Source of the DNA: a bacterium
GTDB taxonomy: Bacteria; Myxococcota_A; UBA9160; SZUA-336
Length of the DNA stretch: 64,000 nucleotides
Assembly (NCBI GenBank): GCA_024226335.1
Contig: JAAELY010000118.1
Location: forward strand, 1 to 64,000
Direction of reading: 5' to 3'
The position numbers and the translations under genes are program-made. Under the pieces are notes generated by a model, which saw nothing but the letters and a program-made list of their open reading frames with translations, ran no database searches and was not told where the DNA came from. The stretch's first letter is position 1. The number at the start of each line of letters is the position of its first letter. This document shows positions 21,329 through 30,207 of the stretch, piece after piece.

Positions 21329-21844
21329 GTGAACCTGGACAAGTACAGAACCCTTTTCGTCGACGAGGCCACAGAGCACCTCGGCGAGATGGGTCGTGCG
21401 GCCGCGCTCCTCGGTCAAGGAGCACCCGATACCGACGCAGACGGGGCGATCGACACATTGTTCCGCATGGCTCACTCGATCAAGGGCATGGCGGCGTCGA
21501 TGGAGTTCTCGGACATCGCAGAACTGTCGCATTCGCTCGAAGATCGCATGGAGCCGTTCCGGAGCGGTGCGGCTTTGGACTCCGAGGAACTTCAGTTGAT
21601 CTCGGAGGTCATCGCAGCGCTCGAAGCCATGATGGGTGGCGTCGAAGAGGGGATCTCGCCGGACGCCGACCCCGAATTGCTCGAGCGTCTTCGTGCTCCG
21701 GTGGAGCGCAAGACGGCGAAGCGCTCGGCGGCAAGCAATCGGGTAAAAAAAAAAGCCCCGCGGTCACTCCGCCACCACTGCCGCGTTCCGTCCGCGTCCG
21801 CACAGAAGCGGTGGACCGGTTTCTGGCCGCAGTGGGTGAACTGA
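21329..21844 (+). CDS. cheA: Histidine kinase CheA, N-terminal part (frameshifted gene)
   Basis: GTG start. This part encodes the P1 phosphotransfer domain with the phosphorylated His49 in FRMAHSIKGMA, then a Lys/Ser-rich linker. At a run of ten A (21745-21754) this frame continues only to a stop at 21844, adding about 30 residues of unrelated sequence. The dimerisation, ATPase and CheW-like domains continue in the frame shifted by -1, which reads directly from the run into SPAVTPPPLP and on to the P3 domain. Either the gene is broken, the run is miscounted in the assembly, or the frames are joined by slippage. No P2 domain is present. Confidence 0.85.
   Translation: MNLDKYRTLFVDEATEHLGEMGRAAALLGQGAPDTDADGAIDTLFRMAHSIKGMAASMEFSDIAELSHSLEDRMEPFRSGAALDSEELQLISEVIAALEAMMGGVEEGISPDADPELLERLRAPVERKTAKRSAASNRVKKKAPRSLRHHCRVPSASAQKRWTGFWPQWVN
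21744..21755 (+). other. A10 homopolymer at the cheA frame junction; possible slip site
   Basis: Ten consecutive A lie between GT and GC in a GC-rich gene. In the upstream frame the codons are GTA AAA AAA AAA GCC, so the heptamer A-AAA-AAA is in the correct phase for -1 ribosomal slippage. One extra A in the transcript would join the same frames. A weak stem (GCGGT with ACTGCCGC) can form just downstream. A sequencing indel gives the same picture and cannot be excluded. Confidence 0.5.
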
Positions 21845-22944
21845 TGCAGCGACAGGCGCGTCTCGAGCAACTCCACCGCAAGGCTCCCTTCTGGGAGCAC
21901 CACGGCGAGTTCAGCGAAGAACTCGATGGCATGGAGAACGTGGTCCGCGAGTTGCGCCGTCGCGCACTCGATATCCGGACCACGCCAGTCAGGCGCGTGC
22001 TTGATCGAATACCACGGGTTGCGAGTGAGCTGGCACGCGAGCTGGGCAAGCAGGTTCGTGTTGAACTCTCCGGTGAGAATGTCGAGGTAGATCGCGCGAT
22101 CCTCGACCATCTGGACGACCCGCTTCTTCACGTGATTCGCAACGCTATCGACCACGGTATCGAGACGCCCGAAGAGCGCCTGTCTGCAGGTAAAGACGCA
22201 ACGGGCACACTGCGCCTGAGCGCATCGCGGGTTGCGGGCCGGATGCATTTGCGCGTCGAGGAAGACGGGCGCGGCATCGATATCGAAGCGCTGAGAAGAC
22301 GAGCCGTCGAACGGGGTCTCCTGCTCGAGATGGTTGCTGAAGATCTGCCGCCAGAGAGAATTCGCGAACTCGTGTTCGAGCCCGGTATTTCGACCCGGGC
22401 CGACGTGACCGACATCTCGGGGCGCGGTGTGGGAATGGATGCGGTCAAGCGCTCGATCGAATCGCTCGGTGGTACGGTTTCCATAGAATCGGCGTCCGAG
22501 ACCGGCACTATCTTCGATTTCGATCTGCCTTCGATGGTCGCGTTGCAACGCGTGCTCGTCTTGAAGCTCGGGGGGGAGCGTGTGGCTCTTCCTGTGGCCC
22601 AGATTGAGGCAGTTCTCGGAGCCGAGGAAAGCCAGATCGAAGCCAACACCGGTGACGCGTTCTTTGAATTCAAAGGCGAACCGCTGCCACTTCTCGATCT
22701 TGCAGAAGAGGTCGGGCTGCCGCGCACGGCATCGGCCAGCAACGCGAATGTTCTCGTGGTAGAGGTCCGCGGATTTCGACTCGGTCTGCTCGTGGATCGC
22801 GCGGTTGGAGACATGGAGGTCTTCGTCCGTGAAACACCTCGTCCCTTGTCCACTTTGGCCGCGCTAGCGGGAGTGGCAGTTCTTCCCGACGGGGCACCGG
22901 TCTTTGTGTTGGAGATCGGTGTACTCGTGGAGCGCTTCCTATGA
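21811..22944 (+). CDS. cheA: Histidine kinase CheA, C-terminal part (P3-P4-P5)
   Basis: Continuation of cheA in the -1 frame; the GTG at 21811 marks the first possible start but the domain frame is open back through the A run. It contains the P3 dimerisation helices (VDRFLAAVGELMQRQ), the P4 ATPase with N box HVIRNAIDHGIETPEER, the G1 box DGRGID and G2 box GRGVGMDAVKRSIESLGG, and a P5 CheW-like domain that binds receptor and CheW. Without the P1 part it could bind ATP but not phosphorylate itself in cis. The end overlaps cheC by four bases. Confidence 0.88.
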   Translation: MDRFLAAVGELMQRQARLEQLHRKAPFWEHHGEFSEELDGMENVVRELRRRALDIRTTPVRRVLDRIPRVASELARELGKQVRVELSGENVEVDRAILDHLDDPLLHVIRNAIDHGIETPEERLSAGKDATGTLRLSASRVAGRMHLRVEEDGRGIDIEALRRRAVERGLLLEMVAEDLPPERIRELVFEPGISTRADVTDISGRGVGMDAVKRSIESLGGTVSIESASETGTIFDFDLPSMVALQRVLVLKLGGERVALPVAQIEAVLGAEESQIEANTGDAFFEFKGEPLPLLDLAEEVGLPRTASASNANVLVVEVRGFRLGLLVDRAVGDMEVFVRETPRPLSTLAALAGVAVLPDGAPVFVLEIGVLVERFL

Positions 22945-23480
22945 ACTACGACGAAGATCATCTCGCTGAACTCGCGAATATCAGCGCAGGTCACGTCGCG
23001 ACGGTCCTCGCTCGCCTGCTGGACAAGACCCTGCTCATGGATCCACCTCAGGTTCGCCTGATTCCGCCCGATTCGGGACCGCTCGATTCCATGTCGGACG
23101 AAGAGCGGGCAGCGGTCGTCTATGCGGACCTCGTGGGGGTGTACCCGGGACAGGCTGCGCTGGTTCTTCCGGAGCACGCGATTGTGGCGATCGTAGAGCG
23201 ACTCGTAGGAAAGACTCTCGAAGACGAGGAGCTCGACGACCGGGCTCGTTCCGCGCTCTGCGAGATGGGGAACATCGCTATTTCGGCTGCTGCCAACGCT
23301 CTTGGCGAGATCGAAGGAGGCATCGTTATTCCCTCGCTCCCGCGCCTGGAGCTCGTGGCTGAAACGGTACCGGCCTTGACCGGCCGACCTGGAACCGAAG
23401 CCAGCTACGTCGCCGAGGTAGAGCTTTTCGAACCCCAGGGCGAGATGCGCCTGCTGTTCCTCTGGATTCCGTCTGACTGA
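22941..23480 (+). CDS. cheC: CheY-P phosphatase CheC
   Basis: 179 residues, ATG start overlapping the cheA stop (ATGA). The CheC/CheX/FliY phosphatase fold is marked by two copies of a helix with conserved Glu and Asn separated by three residues: HLAELANISAGHVA (Glu10, Asn13) near the start and LCEMGNIAISAAANALGE in the middle. Two copies are typical of CheC, whereas CheX keeps one. It should dephosphorylate CheY-P. CheD, its usual partner, and the methylation enzymes CheR and CheB are absent from the window. Confidence 0.88.
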   Translation: MNYDEDHLAELANISAGHVATVLARLLDKTLLMDPPQVRLIPPDSGPLDSMSDEERAAVVYADLVGVYPGQAALVLPEHAIVAIVERLVGKTLEDEELDDRARSALCEMGNIAISAAANALGEIEGGIVIPSLPRLELVAETVPALTGRPGTEASYVAEVELFEPQGEMRLLFLWIPSD

Positions 23481-23551
23481 TCCGCTCTCGGTCTCCTGAG
23501 CTTCGTTGCAGGGGACGTGCAGTCAGGTCGACTCCCGCTTATCCTTGGGGA

Positions 23552-24301
23552 ATGGACCGAGATCACCTGACCCGTCTTCTGGAGCGCTTCGAGCGGCGCG
23601 AGCTTTCTCGCGAGGACGTTCTGGAAGAACTTGCGCGGCTTCCGTTCCGGGCTCTGGGTGACGCGCGTGTCGATACGCATCGCGCCCTGCGCCAGGGTAC
23701 CCCTGAGGTTGTCTTCGGACTGGGCAAGACGGTGGACCAGATCGTACGCATCGTCGAGACGCTGCGGGACGCGGATCAGAATGCCCTGGTCACGCGCGTC
23801 GAGTCCGATGTCGCGCGCGCCGTAGGCGCGCGGATTCCCGAGATCGAGTTCCATCCCGAAGCCCGGATGCTCGCTCTACGCGTCGGGGAACGGCGCATCG
23901 CCGGACGCGGCCCCATCGCGGTCGTGACTGGCGGAACCTCGGACCTTCCGGTGGCCGAGGAAGCCGCCCTGGTTGCGGAGTTTCTGGGCAACAAGGTCGA
24001 GCGCTTGTACGACGTGGGAGTGGCCGGTCTGCACCGACTACTCGCTTCGATCGACGTCCTGCGGTCGGCGAATGTAGTGATCGCGATCGCCGGGATGGAG
24101 GGTGCACTGCCTTCGGTGATCGGAGGCCTGGTGGAGCGGCCCGTGGTCGCCGTTCCCACGAGCATCGGCTACGGTGCATCTTTTGGCGGTATTGCCGCAT
24201 TGCTCGGCATGATCAACTCCTGTGCCTCGAACGTGACGGTGGTGAATATTGACAACGGCTTCGGGGCGGCGAATGTCGCGTCGCTCATCAATCGCTCGTA
24301 A
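23552..24301 (+). CDS. larB: Nickel-pincer cofactor biosynthesis protein LarB
   Basis: Carboxylates and hydrolyses nicotinic acid adenine dinucleotide, the first step of nickel-pincer nucleotide synthesis. The 249-residue protein has the LarB N-terminal helices with FRALGDARVDTHRALRQG and a PurE-like C-terminal domain: VVTGGTSDLPVAEEA, DVGVAGLHRLL, IAIAGMEGALPSVIGGL and PTSIGYGASFGG. It is 71 bases downstream of cheC. Its end overlaps larC by 29 bases. The cofactor serves lactate racemase and related LarA-like epimerases; none is encoded here. Confidence 0.94.
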   Translation: MDRDHLTRLLERFERRELSREDVLEELARLPFRALGDARVDTHRALRQGTPEVVFGLGKTVDQIVRIVETLRDADQNALVTRVESDVARAVGARIPEIEFHPEARMLALRVGERRIAGRGPIAVVTGGTSDLPVAEEAALVAEFLGNKVERLYDVGVAGLHRLLASIDVLRSANVVIAIAGMEGALPSVIGGLVERPVVAVPTSIGYGASFGGIAALLGMINSCASNVTVVNIDNGFGAANVASLINRS

Positions 24302-25493
24302 GCGAAAGGCAGCCGAGGGGCGCCTTCTGCATTTTGATTGCTATTCCGGGGCTGCCGGCAATATGCTCCTGGGCGCCTTGCTCGACGTGGGGGCGTCTGC
24401 GCGTCAGGTGCGAGAACAAATCAGCTGCCTGGGTGTTGACGGCATTCGCATGCGTGTCTCGAACGTGAAACGGGGAGCGATTGCCGCCCGCTATGTGCAG
24501 TTCCGAGGACCGGCCCGAGATTCCAAGCAACGCCGCTGGGCCGAGATCCGCAAGCTGATCAGCAAGGCTCCGCTGCGCAATCGCGTACGCGAACGAAGTC
24601 TTGAAGTATTCGAAGCTCTGGCCGAGTCCGAGGCTCGAGTACACGGAGTTGCGCCGGAGCGCGTTCATTTCCACGAAGTCGGTGCAATCGATGCAATCGG
24701 CGACATCGTCGGTGTATGCGCAGCCTTGGATGCGCTCGAGGTGTCGCACGTGAGCAGTTCGCCCCTGGCCTTGGGACACGGCCAGGTGAAGACCGAACAC
24801 GGTGTGCTGCCCCTGCCAGCTCCCGCGAGCTTGCTCCTGCTGGCCGGGATCCCCACGTACCCGGTCGATGTCCCCTGGGAAACCGTAACGCCAACGGGCG
24901 CTGCGTTGTTGCGAGTTCTGGTGGACGAGTGGGGACCGATGCCGGCGATCACCCCGCTCGACCAGGGATTTGGCGCGGGCCAGGATCGCTCCGGCCCCAT
25001 GCCCAACACTCTGCGCGTTGCACTGGGTGTGTCCAACGATGCGCTCGCTCGCGACACGGTGAGTGTAATCGAGACTCACCTGGACGATACACATCCGGAA
25101 CACCTGCCGTTTCTTCTGGAACGGTTGATGGAAGACGGTGCGCTCGACGCTTCATTGAGTTCCCTGACCATGAAGAAGGGGCGTATGGGGCAGTTGTTGC
25201 GCGTGCTGGCCCGACCCTCGGATAGGGATCGACTCGCACGTCGCGTCTTGTTGGAGTCCAGCGCATTGGGGGTTCGCTTCAGTGAGCTTCCCAGGCTCTT
25301 GCTCAAGCGCGAGAACCTCACGGTGCAGACGGATTACGGTGCGATTCGCGTCAAGATCGCACGCGCTCCCGACGGTGCCACGAGTGCCGCGCCCGAATAC
25401 GAGGCGTGCGCGCGTGCGGCACGCAAACACAGCGTTCCGCTTGGGCGCGTGTATCGCGCTGCTGAACGCCGCGCCGAAGAAGAACTCTCGTGA
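24273..25493 (+). CDS. larC: Nickel-insertion protein LarC
   Basis: CTP-dependent cyclometallase that inserts nickel in the last step of pincer cofactor synthesis. ATG 24273 is chosen over an upstream TTG at 24249 because it follows a G-rich site and adds little unrelated sequence. 406 residues: the N-terminal HFDCYSGAAGNMLLGALLDVG motif, VHFHEVGAIDAIGDIVG with metal-binding His, the ETHLDDTHPEHLPFLLERL region and a C-terminal domain. In some lactobacilli the two halves are joined by programmed frameshifting; here one continuous frame encodes both. It overlaps larB and couples to the esterase gene. Confidence 0.94.
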   Translation: MSRRSSIARKRKAAEGRLLHFDCYSGAAGNMLLGALLDVGASARQVREQISCLGVDGIRMRVSNVKRGAIAARYVQFRGPARDSKQRRWAEIRKLISKAPLRNRVRERSLEVFEALAESEARVHGVAPERVHFHEVGAIDAIGDIVGVCAALDALEVSHVSSSPLALGHGQVKTEHGVLPLPAPASLLLLAGIPTYPVDVPWETVTPTGAALLRVLVDEWGPMPAITPLDQGFGAGQDRSGPMPNTLRVALGVSNDALARDTVSVIETHLDDTHPEHLPFLLERLMEDGALDASLSSLTMKKGRMGQLLRVLARPSDRDRLARRVLLESSALGVRFSELPRLLLKRENLTVQTDYGAIRVKIARAPDGATSAAPEYEACARAARKHSVPLGRVYRAAERRAEEELS

Positions 25494-26251
25494 CGATCGA
25501 ATCCGGTCCTTTCGAACTGGGCGACGTTAGTGGAGACGGACCGGCCGTACTGTGCGTCCACGGACTCACCGGCACTCCCTACGAGGTGCGGCCCATCGCC
25601 GAGGCGCTCGCGCACAACGGCTTTGTCTGCGTTGGACCTCTGCTACCCGGACACGGCACGACCCCCGCAGAGTTGTCGATCGTTTCCCATCAGCAGTGGC
25701 TAGAGGCCGTCGAGCGCGCGTGGGATGCACTCGCCAAGCGACATCCGCGTGTGTACGTGCTGGGTCTCTCACTCGGCGGTCTCCTGAGCCTTGCGCTCGC
25801 GCAGAATCGCCCGGTGGCCGGGGCGGTGATCATGGCCGCGCCCCTGCGACTGGGGCGCGCGGTACGCTACGGCGTCCCCTTGCTCCATCGCTGGTTGCGG
25901 GAGATTCCCAAGACGCCCGGCATCCTCGACCCGCAAGCACGAGCGGTGCACCCGGGTTACGACCGCATGCCGCTGTCTTCGGTCAACCAGTTGATCCATC
26001 TGGCGCGTCGGGTCCGAGGTGATCTGGCACGGATCGACGCCCCTCTGCAGCTCATCTTCAGCCGCTGTGACGAGACCGTAGACCTGCAGAACCTGGATCA
26101 GATCATAAATGGAGTGAAATCACCTCAGATCGAGACTCTCATCCTCGAAGATTCCGGCCATGTTCTTCCGGTCGATCGCGAAAGTGTGAAGGTCGCAGCA
26201 TCGGTTGTGGAATTTCTGACCTCTCAGGAAGCCTCTACGCTTGACGCGTAG
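25490..26251 (+). CDS. Alpha/beta hydrolase, carboxylesterase or monoacylglycerol-lipase type
   Basis: 253 residues, GTG start overlapping the larC stop by four bases. The fold is shown by the oxyanion motif VHGLTGTPYEVRPIAEAL, the nucleophile elbow GLSLGG (Ser94), an acidic residue in SRCDETVD and the catalytic His in EDSGHVLPVD. The short lid and the PLLPGHGTTP stretch resemble Est30-like thermostable carboxylesterases. No signal peptide is seen, so it is probably cytoplasmic. The substrate is not deducible. The link to larBC may be only transcriptional. Confidence 0.87.
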   Translation: MTIESGPFELGDVSGDGPAVLCVHGLTGTPYEVRPIAEALAHNGFVCVGPLLPGHGTTPAELSIVSHQQWLEAVERAWDALAKRHPRVYVLGLSLGGLLSLALAQNRPVAGAVIMAAPLRLGRAVRYGVPLLHRWLREIPKTPGILDPQARAVHPGYDRMPLSSVNQLIHLARRVRGDLARIDAPLQLIFSRCDETVDLQNLDQIINGVKSPQIETLILEDSGHVLPVDRESVKVAASVVEFLTSQEASTLDA

Positions 26252-26317
26252 TCTGGATCTGGGAATCCTAAGGCGCTGCATTACTCCAACCAACACCAGG
26301 GGGCCAGAGAGACTCAA

Positions 26318-26533
26318 ATGGCAGAACTTCCCGCAGCAGCCGTCAAGCGCCTGCTCACCAAGCACGGCAGCGAACTCAGGACATCTTCTTCCGCGGTCGA
26401 CCTGGCTGTTGCCGCGACCGAAAGCTACGTCGCCCGTCTGGCCCAGGAAGCGAGTGCTTCCGCTCAAAAAGAGCGCCGCAAGACCATCATGGATGCCGAC
26501 ATCGAGAAGGCGCGCGAGCAGCTCGGCGGCTAG
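26318..26533 (+). CDS. Bacterial histone-fold DNA-binding protein
   Basis: A 71-residue protein that aligns along its whole length with archaeal histones such as HMfB. Helix 1 is ELPAAAVKRLLTKHG, loop 1 follows with Arg21, helix 2 runs from about residue 24 to 52, loop 2 holds the RKT signature (Arg54-Lys55-Thr56), and helix 3 is DADIEKAREQL. The archaeal counterpart has ELP at the start and RKTIKAEDIE at the end, so the match includes functional positions. It lacks the acidic-rich tail or fused domains found elsewhere. Histones of this size occur in Bdellovibrio, where one is an abundant chromatin protein. ATG is preceded by GAGAG. Confidence 0.88.
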   Translation: MAELPAAAVKRLLTKHGSELRTSSSAVDLAVAATESYVARLAQEASASAQKERRKTIMDADIEKAREQLGG

Positions 26534-26559
26534 CGACCCTCGGCCGCGCAGACTTCCGC

Positions 26560-27927
26560 TCAGGAACGCTTGAGTGCGCGCGCTGCGAGGTACTCGATCA
26601 CGCGGATCCAGCGCACTTCACCATCCCCGTGGAAGTGCAGCAGGCGGACCCCTGCCAGCACACTGGCAAAGCCGGGAAGATTGACGCGCGAAACAACTCG
26701 TCCGACCACGTCGATTTCGCCCAGCGGTTTCGGCAGCGCGATTCGATAGTGTTCGTCGCGACCGAGTTCGATCTCGCGGCGGGTTCGCAGCGTGAGCCCG
26801 CCGCGCGCAACGGATTCCGTCAGGTCATCCCAGTCGAGGTCCCGTTCGTGGGTCCTGACGCGAAAGCGCGCGGGAAAGCGCGAGAATCGCCGTTCGCTGG
26901 AGTTATCGAGCATATTGTCGAAGGTCGCGATGACGCCGTCCCATTCGAATGGACCGGGCAGGTAGGCGGAGGCGCCTGCGGCCTGCGCGGCCACCTGGCT
27001 GGCACTACGGGAGCGTTCTTCGAGCAGGACGATCGGCAGTTGCTCGATTCCCGCAATATTGCGCATGCGCACCGTCAGCTCGAAACCATCGATCCGGGGC
27101 ATCTGCGCCTGGATCAACACGAGTTCGTAACTGTGTCGCCGGAACGCATCCAGAGCCCTGGTCGGATCCCTGGGTATGTCGGGTCGGATCTCTCTCGAGG
27201 GTAGTTCCGCCACGAGTTGATCCCGCAGCAGCCCCTGTTGTGCCACGACGAGCACGCGGTGGTCATCGGCCTTCTTGGCTGCCACGTCCAGGCTCAGAGC
27301 AGGCCTTTCCGAAGCACGGGCCAACTGTTCGGTTCGCTGCTTCTTTGCAGCGTCGCGCGCAAGCCGTCCCATTTCGGTCGTCAGGGCGATTTCGAGTTCA
27401 CTTGCTCTCGCATCTTCGTACGGCCTGAAGCGACGGTCTTTTGGTGAAGCGAGCGACACATCCGCCAACGGACCGACGCTGGGCAACTGGATCTCTACCG
27501 GTGAGCGAACCTCAACGCTCTTGCAGCTAAAGTCGTTCAAGGGAATCTGCAGCCGCGTACCGCGGTGCGCGCTACGGGCGTCGATGCGCCGGGCCCGAAA
27601 TCGCTCGCGCGCAGCGGTGAGTTCCCCTTGTGCCACAGACCAGGCGCGGCGCAGTCGCGACTCGATGTCCGCAGCTGAATCACAGGTGCCTACTTCGATC
27701 GCTGGAAGGTCGAATAGCGGGCGCGGCTGAAAGAACTTCAGGCTCTTGTGATCGACCGTGAAGAAACGTGCACGCTCGATGGGAAATGGTGGGCCGAGGG
27801 TCTCAAAGGGCGTCGTAGAGAGCACGAGTTCGCCCACGGCCAGGTTGGCCCCGCTTTCGATCTTCATTTCGATCCCGAAAGATCGAAGTCGATCGATCAG
27901 GAATTGCTTCTGATGGTCCGCCGACAC
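26560..27927 (-). CDS. PilZ-domain protein with an inactive receiver domain
   Basis: 455 residues in three parts. The N-terminal about 215 residues are unrecognised, with a long charged helix around 180-220. Residues about 223-335 follow a response-regulator fold, but the phospho-acceptor Asp is replaced by Gln273 (LIQAQMPRIDG), the acidic pair reads AQQ, and the conserved Lys of KPF is missing (LPGPF). Residues about 345-440 form a PilZ domain with RRFSR and SVARGG, the c-di-GMP-binding motifs. It likely responds to c-di-GMP rather than phosphorylation. It lies downstream of groEL behind a strong hairpin. Confidence 0.78.
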   Translation of the reverse strand: MSADHQKQFLIDRLRSFGIEMKIESGANLAVGELVLSTTPFETLGPPFPIERARFFTVDHKSLKFFQPRPLFDLPAIEVGTCDSAADIESRLRRAWSVAQGELTAARERFRARRIDARSAHRGTRLQIPLNDFSCKSVEVRSPVEIQLPSVGPLADVSLASPKDRRFRPYEDARASELEIALTTEMGRLARDAAKKQRTEQLARASERPALSLDVAAKKADDHRVLVVAQQGLLRDQLVAELPSREIRPDIPRDPTRALDAFRRHSYELVLIQAQMPRIDGFELTVRMRNIAGIEQLPIVLLEERSRSASQVAAQAAGASAYLPGPFEWDGVIATFDNMLDNSSERRFSRFPARFRVRTHERDLDWDDLTESVARGGLTLRTRREIELGRDEHYRIALPKPLGEIDVVGRVVSRVNLPGFASVLAGVRLLHFHGDGEVRWIRVIEYLAARALKRS

Positions 27928-28017
27928 GAGCGAAACCCCTCCAGGTTGGGTGGGCTACGTGTTGGCAATCGGTTTCGACTGGACTTCGCTTGAAAGCCCA
28001 GCCGACATCAGAGACAG

Positions 28018-28053
28018 GACGGCCCCGACGGAGACAACTCCGCCGGGGCCGTC
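28018..28053. terminator. Strong hairpin between groEL and the PilZ gene
   Basis: GACGGCCCCG pairs with CGGGGCCGTC, and an inner CGGAG-ACAA-CTCCG stem continues it, giving about 15 base pairs. It sits 22 bases after the groEL stop and 91 bases before the PilZ-protein start, both on the minus strand. There is no T tract on either side, so it may end, attenuate or stabilise the groEL message rather than act as a classic intrinsic terminator. Confidence 0.6.
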
Positions 28054-28074
28054 GAGATCGCATGGACGATGAGC

Positions 28075-29709
<1,635 letters not shown>

Positions 29710-30012
29710 CTATTTCTTCTTGCGGGAACCCGTGATTGCGAGGATCTCGTCCTCTCTCAAAATCACGTAGTCCAATCCGTCGAGTGTGACTTCGTTGCCG
29801 CTGTACTTGCCGAACAAGACGCGGTCGCCTTCTGCAACGTCTAGCGGATGAATCTTGCCGTCGTCGCTCACTTTGCCTTTACCAGTGGCTGCGACGATGC
29901 CCTCCTGGGGGCGTTCCTTTGCCGAGTCGGGGATGATGATTCCCCCGGCTGTCTTCTCCTCCTCCTCCACCCTTTGGACGAGGACTCGATCCTGAAGCGG
30001 TCGGATTTTCAT
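29710..30012 (-). CDS. groS: Co-chaperonin GroES
   Basis: Heptameric lid of GroEL, 100 residues. Start ATG at 30012 matches the family start [12 protein letters not shown]; an upstream in-frame ATG would add 15 residues of non-family sequence. The mobile loop ([17 protein letters not shown]), the roof hairpin and the [16 protein letters not shown] end are all present. The C-terminus has four basic residues (RKKK). It is the first gene of the groES-groEL operon. Confidence 0.97.
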   Translation of the reverse strand: MKIRPLQDRVLVQRVEEEEKTAGGIIIPDSAKERPQEGIVAATGKGKVSDDGKIHPLDVAEGDRVLFGKYSGNEVTLDGLDYVILREDEILAITGSRKKK

Positions 30013-30120
30013 TTCTGCTGTCTCCCTGAAGTCGCCTGAAGTCGTCCACGGGCGCAATTTTTTGCCCGAAATCGAGCACGCGGAAACGGGGTCGGGCCGC
30101 CGGTCGCCGGGACCCGCGGC

Positions 30121-30148
30121 AGAGTAGGACCGAGTCCGGGACTGTCAA
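30121..30148 (-). promoter_or_regulatory. Candidate promoter of groES-groEL
   Basis: On the minus strand a perfect TTGACA (30143-30148) is followed after 16 bases by TACTCT (30121-30126). A transcript from about 30114 would have a 5' leader of about 100 nt. No CIRCE element or sigma-32-type boxes are seen, so housekeeping expression is the simplest reading. Confidence 0.5.
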
Positions 30149-30207
30149 CCGGTTCACTCACGCCCGTGACCGAGGGTTGCGACCCCCGGGAGACCACCCG
30201 CGCCGGG

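Noticed and set aside
30013-30207. CIRCE element expected before groES
   Set aside because: No TTAGCACTC/GAGTGCTAA inverted repeat could be found.
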